From Capitulum mitella (lineage: Eukaryota; Arthropoda; Thecostraca; Pollicipedomorpha; Pollicipedidae), in NCBI GenBank assembly GCA_030062745.1, contig CP099842.1:10919838-10983837 (forward strand): a stretch of 64,000 nucleotides of DNA, given 5' to 3'. Shown piece by piece: positions 24,601 through 36,600 of this stretch. Numbering within the stretch: position 1 is the first letter of the stretch; each line of letters begins with the position of its first letter. The position numbers were made by a program, and so were the translations under genes. The notes under the pieces were generated by a model. That model worked only from the letters and a program-made list of their open reading frames with translations. It did no database searches and was not told the origin of the DNA.

Positions 24601-27600
24601 AGATGAACCCCTGAGTGGCGGTCCTGAGGCAGGATCAGCTGAACCCCTGAGTGGCGGTCCTGAGGCAGGATCAGCTGAACCCCTGAGTGGCGGTCCTGAG
24701 GCAGGATCAGCTGAACCCCTGACTGGCGGTCCAGAGGCTGGCACGCACCTGAGCCGCGCATGTTGGGCGCGTACTCGGCGAGGTCCACCTCGCGCAGCCA
24801 CTCCATGACGCGGTGGTTGGTCCAGAGGGCGACGTCGTGCGGCGCCGGGTGCGGCGGCTCGTCCGGTGTGGAGCGCCTCCGCAGGCAGGCCGGTGAGAAG
24901 CCGTTCATACGCAGCACCTGCGCGGCAGACGGCCGGGACGGTCAGTACCTGGCCAACTGAGACACCAGTCAGTCTCCGGACAGCTCAGAGACAGCAACAG
25001 TTAGTCCCCAGACAGCTGAGACACAGCAACAGTCAGTCTCCGGACAGCTGCGACACAGCAACAGTCTCCGGACAGCTGCGACACAGCAACAGTTAGTCTC
25101 CAGACAGCGGAGACACAGCAACAGTCAGTCTCCGCACAGCGGAGAGACAGCACGAGTCAGTGACCAGACAGTAGAGAGACAGCACCAGTCAGTCGCCGGT
25201 CAGCCGAAACACAACACCAGACAGTTACCACACAGCCAAGAGGCCACAGTTCAGTCCAAGGACGGTCCAAACTCCAAAGACAACTCCACTCGAGACCACG
25301 AACACCACACTGACGACGGCGCACCGGGCAGCGGAGAGCTCAACAGCGGCGCACGCGGCGTCAGCGGTCGACTCGGCCGCCGGGCCCGGCTCACCTGGAT
25401 ACCGCGCTTCAAACTGAGAGCGTGCAGCAGGTTGGTGACTTTGAGCGTGTGCAGGTCCTCCAGGGTGAGCTGGTTGAGGACGCGGCCGTCGACGCGCGCC
25501 TCCAGGAAGGCGTCCTTGTACTGCGGCAGGCCGACGTCGTCCAGCCAGCGCATGACGAAGTTGTGGTCAATGTGGCCGGGCGGGTCGTCGGCTGCCGAGC
25601 TGGCCGCGCTCAGCGCCAGCATCACCTTCTTCCGGTGCAGCGGGTGCTGAAGGCACGGCAGCGCACGTGCAGTCACAGCAGCGTAAGTCCCGGAGACAAA
25701 ACGGTGGCACAGATATCCGGCCACAAACACCTGGATTTCATGCACTGGGTAAAAAGAAAGAAGAAATATCATGTCGGTAAAGACACACCACGTCAGTCGC
25801 AACGTGACAATCACCACAGGAAATACACTGCAACTGTCTAGCGTAAGAGGAGGAAAATTTCTAACTTCTGCGAAGAAAAGTATTCAAACAAACAGCTCAT
25901 CATAAACACCATTTAACTTTTAAATGACAGGCTGGCAACATTTTTTTTTTTGTACAAACAACATTTTATGAAACTGCAAACTGTTGTATTTAGTTACGCA
26001 GTCAGGCCAGCGACGCAGTCATGCTCAGTCTGAATCCCAGTTCCTCCTTAATTTTCTGCCTACCCTAGCCTCCGCCCCTACCTCTCTCTGCTCCTGCCAG
26101 TGCTCGCTTTGACCTAGCGTTGACGGAATTTCAGTCCCAGCTCTTGCCACAGTACTCAACTGGAGTCCCAGTTCCTGTCAGTGCCCACCTAAGGTGCGAG
26201 TCCCTGCCAGCGTCCACGCAGAGTCCCAGAACATCCACCCTAAGTCCCAGCTTCCGTCAGCACCCTTCTGCAATCCAAGAGTGCCCACCCTGAGTAACAG
26301 ATCCTGTCCGTGTCTTTCTACAATCCCGGAGTACCCACCCTGAGTCCCAGCTCCTGTCAGTACCTTCCTGCAGTCTCAGAGTACCCACCCTGATCCAATC
26401 GGTGTCCAGCTGCAGTCCCAGAGTACGCACCTTGAGTCCCAGCTCCTTCTCCAGTTCGGCGCCGGTGGACCGCAGCAGGTGGCTCCCGGAGCGAACCCAG
26501 CGGCGCACCTCGGCCGTGTACGCGCTGAGTCCCATCTCGTGGAACCAACCCACCACCGTGTCCGTGTCCCACTCAGCCAGCGGCCGCCACAGTCTGCTGT
26601 CGGCACACAGGCGGCGATCAATCGGCACAGAGGGCGTCACAGTCTGCTGTCGGCACACAGGCGGCGACCAGTCGGCACAGAGGGCGCCACAGTCTGCTGT
26701 CGGCACACAGGCGGCGACCAGTCGGCACAGAGGGCCCCACAGTCTGCTGTCGGCACACAGGCGGCGATCAGTCGGCACAGAGGGCCCCACAGTCTGCTGT
26801 CGGCACACGGGCGGCGACCAGTCGGCACAGAGGGCGCCACAGTCTGCTGTCGGCACACAGGAGGCGACAAGTCGGCACAGAGGGCGCCACAGTCTGCTGT
26901 CGGCACGGGCGGCGACCAGTCGGCACAGAGAGGGCGTCACAGTCTGCTGTCGGCACACGGGCGGCGACCAGTCGGCACAGAGGGCGTCACAGTCTGCTGT
27001 CGGCACACGGGCGGCGACCAGTCGGCACAGAGGGCGTCACAGTCTGCTGTCGCCACAGAGGCCGCCACAGTCTCGACCGCTGGCAGAGGTCGCCAGTCTA
27101 ATGTCGGCGCAGATGTCTTCAGTCTGCTGTCTACACGGGTGGCCACAGGTCGTTGGCAAAGGAGCCGCGGACCGACACGGTGTCGCTCATATCGACACCA
27201 GGGGGCGCCACGGCCAAATGTCGGCTGCAGACGGGGACGGAAAAGGGACAGCGACACAGTGGCAACACGTGGACACAAGGGAATGTAAAAATGCACTGCG
27301 GGCGCCACAGCTCACTACCAACACGCGAACCAGCACAGAAGACAGACCTCACCATCGATCAGGAGGGTGCGCGCAGACGGCCAGCCAACAGACGAGACAC
27401 CCCCGGCATATTTCACAGGCGGCACACGCCTGTGAAAGCCTACCGGCAGGCTTCCACAGGCGAGTCGAACGTCAACATCGGGCTCCCAAAATCCTCGATG
27501 CTAACAGCAGCTGCCACAATCAGGACGCGCGCGCCGGCACACATCCCCTCCCCTCCTCCCACGTCCGCACCCTGACGCCACCGTAACCCTGGCCCTGAGC

Positions 27601-30600
27601 CGGAGCGGCCGGAGCGGCGGCCCGGCCGGCCCGCGGCCGACACCCGAGCGGCGCCGGCTCGACACTCACTCGTCGTCCCTAGCCTTCTCGCCGCCCCAGC
27701 CGAGCCGCGGGCCGGCAGTGGCGCGCGTGCCGCCGCGCCGGAACTCGCCGCCGGACGAGGCCTCCGGCTCCAGACTGCCCGAGTTGCTCCGCTTCATCCT
27801 GCGGCCGACGGAGGGCGGCGAGTCAGCGCGGCCAGCCGCCCGCCTCAGGAGGCAAACGGCAGACTTACGCACCGTCACCGCTACCGGTGCCCCTGCACTG
27901 CGCCCCACTGACGGACGCACGCAGACCACAGAGCTGAGGTACTCAACGCGAGCACTGGAATTATGTACGGAAATACCACAACAATCGTTGGTGACAACAG
28001 GGTGGCTCGATGGTCACGAAGCGCCGTCAGTCTAGCTGGACCGGTTACCGGTCAGGAAGGACAGCGTACGGTCCAGCTGCGGAATAATCCCCGAAACACT
28101 CATATGCCGCTAGGTCCCGGACAGTCCCGCTGTCTCCCGCGTCACCGCCGGCCACCGCCCGCAGAACCACGTCATCCCTCGACGGGCCCCACCTTCCGAA
28201 GAGTTTTTTGATGCCCTTGTTCTTGCTCTGCGTGGGCGGAGACGGCGGCCCTATGCCGGCGTCATCGGTCGGGCTGCCCGGTATGGCCTGGTCGGCCTCC
28301 GCTGGGAACAACGATCGGTACAGTCAGATCCGCCGCACCAGCCGGCCACCGACTCTCGAGACCCAGCAGAACACAACCTGCGCCGGACACAACGAAAAGG
28401 TACCTAGGTGAAAATGCGCACGTGAGGTGGTTTTGATAAGTATATGAAAACCTATCTAGAATGTCGCAATACTTTGAGGAAGAAACGAAATGCATGCAAC
28501 AAAGTAAAATTCAAAGCAAATGGCTTAGGAGAAATCAAGTAAGCCCGAGTCCAAATCATGGCAAAACATGGGTTCTGGAGCAAACGAAGAAAGAAAAGAT
28601 ACAAACATTGCAGGGCAAAAAGGCGAACAAAAGCAGGTCAAGCAACAATGGTTAGTAAAAACAATGAAACTATGCAAAAGTATTCACACGGAAGATTAAA
28701 CATAAAGGGTAACACGCATGCTGTCTAACTAAGCACATCCAACAACGTCGCCCACCGTTCGTGTCTGCAGGTACGAGTGTGTGGTACCGAGTACAACAGC
28801 GGAACCCGTCTAGCCACGCGCGGGCGACAGAGGGAGTAGCCCCCGCACCAGTCCCCGGCTTCCAGCCGAGGGGAGTGACTCCCACCGCGGACTCCCCATC
28901 TCTCTGTACCGAGGAGAGCGGCCCCACTATCTCCAGACTCCCACCATCCCCCACGGTCCCAGACTGCCAGCTATCAGCAGCCGAAGAGAGAGAGAGAGTA
29001 GCGGCATCCCACATCGGCTCCCCGGCTCTCGACAGCCCGGGGGGGGGGGGGCGGCCCCGCGCAGCCTCGCGGCCCCATTCGGCACGGCATGCCCGGTCAG
29101 TCACAGCACAGCAGGCGGGCCGGCGGGCGGCCTCCTCCGTCACCTAGATTGGGCTCCGACGCGCTATACTTCCCCGTCACCCGGCCCCAGAGGCGGCGCG
29201 GCGACTGTTTACCGAAGGCGACCGCGCGGCGCTGGCCGTCCGCCGGGCCGGCGGCCGACGCGGCGGCCGAGGCGCGCGGCAGCGTGCCGCCCAGCGACTC
29301 GACGCGCCGCCGGTGCGACGACGGCGGCGTCTGAAACCGAGCCGACGGTTACTGCCACCGCTCGACGCCGGCCACGCGGCTCGCGGGCCGGTCACGTCGA
29401 CCCCGCGCCACCAGAACACCACAGAACGAAATCATCACGCGAACACCCGCACAACACTGCAGTCTGAGACAAATAGACCGCCTACATTTGTTACGTACAA
29501 ATGCAAATGATGCAAGCGCTGAAGAGTAATCCAGAGCCACAAACAAGTTTCAGGACATCAGACGACGCTGTACGCCATTTGCTTCAATCAAAATCATTCA
29601 CAAACGTTGCTGGTAGCGTCCTGGCCACTACCGCCGTTTAAAACAGAGTTTACTGCGTCCGCTTCACAATCGTAAATCAACACCGCACGCATGCTTCAGA
29701 GCAGCATCACCGCCCAGTGGCGGGGGCGTCAGAGCAGTGGCAACGGGCCAATTCAAGCCAGAACACTGCCACAGAGTCTCTGTGAGTTAGCCCGTCCGGC
29801 GGTCAGCTGGTGGGCGCGAGGCGGGCACACGTCATGCACCCTACCTTTGGCAGCGATCCCTCCCGGTACGCGGCGGGCGAAGAGGCGTCCAACGTGGCCA
29901 CCAGCCTGCTGCCGTCTCCCGGACTCGAGAGTAACTGTCGAACACACGACAGTTACCAACGCGGCTCCAGGCCGACCTGCTGACTGACATCTGCCCCCAG
30001 AGTCCGTCCGGCGACTCCGGCTCGAGTCAATGGGAACGGGAGCGGCACAGGCAGGCGCGAGATCGATGGCATCAGCAGGACCGTCAACTAACGCCGAGTC
30101 CCTGACCGGAGTTCAGCAGTTTCTGCTGACGGGGAGGGTGGGGAGGGGAGGGGGAGGAAGAAGCGTTGGAGAGATCCGGCACTGCCCCCCCCCCCCCATC
30201 CACGCTAAGTGGAGTCAATGTGGGGAGTTGATCGCACTCCGGTTTTGGGCGCAGATGACGTTACCGAGATCGAGACGGCTCCCATTGCTAATCACTCTGG
30301 AAACCCGAGAGGAGTTCAGCAGACTCTGGAGCGGGAGAGATGTGACGGCGGCAGTGAGAACGCCGAGACTCCCCCCCCCCGCCACTCACGTTGAGTCGCT
30401 GAGGCGAGTCCAGCAGGCTCTGGTTGGGCGTGGAGGTGGCGTTCGGGCCGCCGGGCCGCGGCACCACCGGCGGCTTGTCTCGGACCCGACCCCGCTCCTC
30501 GCTCTGCAGCGTACCGCGCAAACGTCACACGCGCTGCCGTCTGTACACGTGCACAACGCCGCGACCCTTTGCTCCTCTCAATATTTGGATTCGCCCCCCA

Positions 30601-33600
30601 CACACAGCAATAGTACTCAGTGGTCACAAAAAGTAACAGCACAGTCCATGTAGAACACTGAAACAACAAACTCATTCAGACTGCGCGAATACAAACGTTC
30701 AGACTACTGACTGAGCCCACGACACACACCACCCACCGGCCGTCAACAACCAACTGTCACACGGATCACTCAACAGCTGTCAACAACCACCTGTCATAAA
30801 GATCACTCATCAGCCTGTCACAAAGACCAACCACTTTCCTCAACAGCTACCTGTCACACAGACCACCAGCCGGCCGTCAACAGCCACCTGTCACACAGAT
30901 CACCCACCGGCCTCAACAGCCACCTGCCACATAGATCACCCGCCGGCCGTCAACAACCACCTATCGTGCTGATCAGCCGCTGACTGTCAACAGCCACCTG
31001 TCGCACACATCACCTGCCCGCCGTCAACAGCCACCTGTCAAACGACGCGGTCGACGGGTGTCAACAGCCACCTGCCACACAGACCACGCGTCGGCTGTCA
31101 CAAGGCACAAGTCATAGGCCATCACCCGCTTTCAACCACCATCTGTCACAAACGCCACCCGCCGGCTGCCAGTAGCCATCCGTCACATGTTGCCCGCCGG
31201 CCGTCGACACTGAGCAGCCACCCGACACAAAGATCACCCACCGGCTGTCGTGCGCCCATTTCGGCGCGTCGCAGCCGGTTCCTGAGCTCGATATTCTCCC
31301 GCTCCAATGTCTTCTGCTGCAGCGTCAGGTTCGACATCTTGTTCATCACCTCCAGCTTCTGGGTCTCGAAGGAGGAGCGCTGCAGCAGCTCCTGCTGCAG
31401 CGCCAGGTCCTGCGGGAGAGCCGGGACGGTGAGGGGTCGAACGTCGCGGACGGATCAAACAAGTCCTGACTTATCTCAGGGCTCTGAACTCGGACTGAAT
31501 CCGGAGTTCCATTCTTAGCTGAGATTATGAAAAAAATGTCCCCAAGATTGATATCGATAATACATCTTCCTCAATATACAAAGAAAACTAAAGATTGCAT
31601 CGATCCTACTGCGTTGTTACCTTCCGTATACGCATGCATCATGTAGAAAATGTGATTTGCAGAGCGAGGAATAATCATGCCGCGCAAGGTGTTTCAAGGC
31701 ATAAGCAACGGCCGACGACAGGCATTCTTATATCCTCCTTCACATAACCCTTCACATATATCGACTACGTCTTGACTCACTTGGTTCAAGGAAGAGACCT
31801 TTAGCAGCCGAAGGAAGAAGGCAAAAGAAGAAATGCGCACCTCAATACGCAGCTGCCTGCTCACCACAAAGCGAAAGGTAAATAACGCAGAACCCGTTGC
31901 CAGTGTCAACCCTGTTCACCTTTTGCAGTTTATCTTCGGCCTTTCCGAGCAGCATCTGGCGCGTGCGCAGCTGCTCCTCCAGTTCGGAGATCTTCTCGGT
32001 CTGGGCGTCGATCTGTTCGGTGAGCACGGACACCTGCAGCTGCAGGGACGACTTGTCCGACTCGAGCTTCTGCAGCCGCTCGTCATATTCGACGCCGGGC
32101 TGGAACGGCCGGGGGACGGGCGGATCAGGACCAGCAGACACGGGCGCCTGGCCCGCCGGCGCACGCAGAGGGCGCACCGCGGTATCATGGGTAGCATGGG
32201 AGTATCGTCAGCGGTATCACGAGAGGCTAACCGTCAGTTAAGGCGGAGGGGGGGGGGGAAACCCGCCACAGCCACAGAACGGTAGCAGTTGAAGCAATGT
32301 GACTGCCGCACACGCCATACTGGTCTTCAGACCATGAACCCCACGAAGTTATGAACCTCGTCACAAAATTCCAAACGCCCGAGACAGAATCACACCATGC
32401 ATGATGATTTCACTAACAGCGTCACCACTTGGTGTCATTAACGATGCAAAGATGACCTAAGGGGCCGCACAACGACCGCTGATATAATTTGGTACTTATT
32501 AAAGTGACCCGGCTCAAGTACACGAGTAACCTCACAGAACTTGATGTAGTTTGGTGAGTACTTCGCCGGCGGTGCCGATCACAAAGACTGCCGGTATCAT
32601 GGATAATGCGAATATATTTCCATCGCCCTGACAGTGCAGATGCTGCATGTCATAACAAAGGGTGCCCCGTACTCCAGTGACATATAACTATCTGTCATTT
32701 GTCATGACAGCTAACGTGATTAATCTCAAACATTTTATAAACCCCCTATAATACACGATAACAGTGACTCTCTGCGGAACATCAGATCTCACATGTTATT
32801 AACCTGCGTATGCCGTTTGCGAGGCATTCCCGATTACATAACAGTAACCAGACTGAGCATTGGCGGAGTAACCGTAACAGAAACAGACAAAACCGAAAAC
32901 CTCGGTGATGTGTTCGGTGAACATAACACGTTCTCACACAACGTGCATCAATTTGTCCAACAATGCGAAGACTGCACATAGGTCCCAGTCAAGCGAAACA
33001 CAGCACACCACCCCAGCTTCTTCCCGCTGTGGTGGACGGATTTCCGTGATAGTATGAGAGATATTGTATCTCAGGGCACGGAAACGCATCCAAAGATACG
33101 CACCAAATCCAACCAGTGACAATCTGCTACGCAAACATGGTCCAAGGACTTCATACAACTACCCAAAGTTAGTGGCGCGTTTGTCACGCTGGCATATCTT
33201 CCCGCTCTGAGTCCGGCAGGGTACCGCACGACCGTCTGCCGAAGGTCATCATAATTTCCGGCGACCCACTGTCCGGCTGAAACCGTAGCATCAGCTGAGA
33301 CTGTTCAATGCGCCAACACGCGCGGGCGAGCAGGGTGTCAGCCGCGTCTGTCGGCAGTAAGAGCTGCGCTCCACAAAAGACAGCTCACCTGTTCAGCTGC
33401 CGTCACCTTTAACTCACTCGCACACCGCGCCGGAGGCTGGCGATTCGAGTGACGTGATTCATGAGTGACGTGATGTCGCCTCCAACGGCGATAAACTCAG
33501 TCGCCGTGTCCGACTGCAGCCAGTCTTGTATTTACAGTCACTGTCATTACTCTGGCGATTTTTTTACCCCGGTTTACGCATTCTCAATTATCATTCCAGC

Positions 33601-36600
33601 AACTGGGATTTTTTTTTGGGGGGGGGGGGGCACTGGCCAAGTAACTATAGTGGAATATTGAGCATACATGCAATGGAGTACACAAAAATATCCAGTAAAT
33701 TGGAAGAAAATATTCCAAGGGATTCTAAAGGTTTACCAGACACGAACTGCAATTTCCCTTGTTCACCAGACACCAAACACAGATAAATCATCCACCATGC
33801 CCTCTACTGTCCGACAGTCTCCGTCAGTGGCACTCAAGACATTTCACGACAGGTACCCAATGCGGCGACCAAAGCGGCCTGACCGATACAGCATAAAAAG
33901 GACTCCTAACTTATACCATCATACAGGGAGCGATGTGGCGCTTCAGCCACCAGATATGACATGAACTTAACGCATTACCCCAACGTTTCGATGCCGACTC
34001 CATAGATCCTCGTACGGACATGTCAGGTAGGCTGCCAACAGTCATCAGACCTGACACGGAACCTAACGCATTATTCCACCGTTTCGATGCCGACTCCATA
34101 GATCCACTACGGACATGTCAGGTAGAGCTGCCAACAGTCATCAGACATGACACGAACCTAACGCATTATCCCACCGTTTCAATGCCGACTCCATAAATCC
34201 ACTACAGACATATCAGGTAGAGCTCACAGCAGCGGGAACCCTGCACAGGGACAGCTGTCGCCTCTGTTCAGGGACAGCTGACAACCCTGCTCAGGGACAA
34301 CTGACACCTCTGCTCAGGGGCCGCTAACACCTCTGCTCACGGACAGCTGACACCTATGCTCAGGGACAGCTGACACCTATGCTCAGGGACAGCTGGCACC
34401 TATGCTCAGGGACAGCTGACACCTATGCTCAGAGGGACAGCTGACACTTCTGGCCAGGGGGCAGGTGAAACCTCTGGTCAGGTACAGCTGAAACTTTCTG
34501 GTCCAGGTACAGCTGACACCCCTGCTCAGGGCCAGCAGACACCTCTGCTCACGGACCGCTGACACTTCTGCTCATGGGAAGCAGGCACCTCTGCTCAGGG
34601 ACAGCTGACACTTCTCGCCAGGTAAGACAGAAGCCTTTCGTCAGCAACAGCTGACACCTCTGCTCGGAGACCCCTGACGCCTCTGGACAGGGACCGCTGA
34701 TAGCCCTGGTCAGGGACAGCTGACCCCGGCGACAGGGGAGGACCAGACCTCCTCCCAGTGGGCGGCAGCGGATCGACCGACACGGCGCGCCATTCGAGGG
34801 CCGCGGCCGCCGCTCGCGGGCCGCCGGCTCGACCGACATCAACAGCCGTGCGCTGGCCCCTCATCACGACACAAAGCGCCGGAACACCGGACAAAGGTCG
34901 GCCGACAATGACCCGGCCGAGGTGTTCCATATGGAGCACGGCACGACCGCGGCCAGCGGACGCCAGCGCCGAATCGAAACACCTCGGAATATCCGCCGGG
35001 ATACGCTCTAACAATCGGCCAGTTCGGGCTGGCCCTAGGACAGGTCGCCGTCAGGCAATGGTGCGTGGACGGGAGGGGCGCAACACATCGACGCCTCACG
35101 TCCGAGTCCAACTCACGTGTTCTCATTTTGATTATTGACGCGTTATAGAAGAAGTACAGTAGTATTATAGAAGTACACATTCCCAGCTGGAGCGCACGCT
35201 CTTTGAGAAGCAAAAAATGGTCAACAAACGATATCAAATCACCGAAATGTTTCTCACGGGCGCCATCTATGACACCGTGCCGAAACATACAACGTAAGAA
35301 AAATGACGGAAAATTATCTCAACCGCATATTAACTTCAAACTGCATTCTAGGGAAAAGCGCACCCAGGGCAGACAAATTTCTAGAGCGTCGATATCACCG
35401 ATGTTCGGAGGGTTTCAACAGGACGTGATTACAAGCTCTGCTTTCATGGTTTATACAAAAGTATCGATTTGACAATCATATGAGCTCGCACAACTAGATG
35501 CGTGGCTACATTTACATTCCTAGGAACACTTCCTTGCATTTGAATAATGACTTACTTAAATTCAAGAACCCATAACTAAAGGATGCGCTATTGGAGGGCC
35601 TTTAACATCATTACACCTTTCGGTCAAAAAGCAATGTCCATGTTCTGAAGGTCCGCCGTGCAAGTGCTCAGCTACGCTTGTCATTTGTCACCGATGCAAT
35701 GACGGGTGGCGTTAACCACACCGTCCACACGGAGAAAACCAGACCGCCGAGCGAAGCCCACCGGTGACTGGCAACAACCGTAACCGGCCGGCCCGATCGG
35801 CACGTGCGGGCACAAACAATGCCCGCCTGTGTCCGGCCGTGAAACGGAATACAGCCGAGCACGGAGCGGGCCAGCTCCTGTTCTGCCGGCGGCGGCAGAC
35901 AGCCAGCAATGGCAGACTGCCGGCAGAGCCGCGCCTCAGCCACCACAGGCTGACGGGGACGGCGGAGTACATACATACAACTCAGAGTACGGCGGTCACG
36001 TGTACCAGTACTACAGTAATGGCAGCTCTGCAAATCGGACTAACAAGGACAATTCAGCGTGCCATACCAACACGGGACTGAGGGGCTACCAACAACCATC
36101 TGTGCATTAGGCCGACATTAAACCCTCGCCGGACGGGACGGATTTTCACCACTTGAAACGCCGACGAGGGGGGGAGGGGTACTGGGCACCCCTCTCGCCA
36201 TTTGGCGCCTAACTGAGCTAGTACCACGGGACGAAAAGCAATTCCTAACAGTGCCCTGTTAGACCCCCGTAACAGATCAACCAGTCACCTCCTAGGTCAG
36301 GTCAAACTTTATCCTTGGGAATCTGACGCCGATTTTTCGGAGTTAAAAAAACGGCACACTTGGGGCTGAACAGGTCTGAAATCGTCTCCTTTACCATGTC
36401 CAGTGCCAAAAATTAATATGGGAACGTTTTAAGTCCAAAAAAGTCATCTTAGGTCACTGGCCCCGTTTGGCCTTGAAAAAGTCACTGGCCTATCTAAAAT
36501 GACCTGTTCGAATGTGGAATACCATTCTGAACCGATTTCATCCCAGTCACCTGTCATTGATGCATAACTGCCCTAAACCACAAAAAAACTACATCTGGCC

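Noticed and set aside
23810..24735. CRISPR-like array
   Set aside because: Units are contiguous tandem repeats with no unique spacers, in an animal intron.
26402..27586. 394-codon plus-strand open frame
   Set aside because: It lies over the 50-bp minisatellite and runs antisense to the SAM1 exon. The peptide is a repeat product and the conserved protein is on the other strand.
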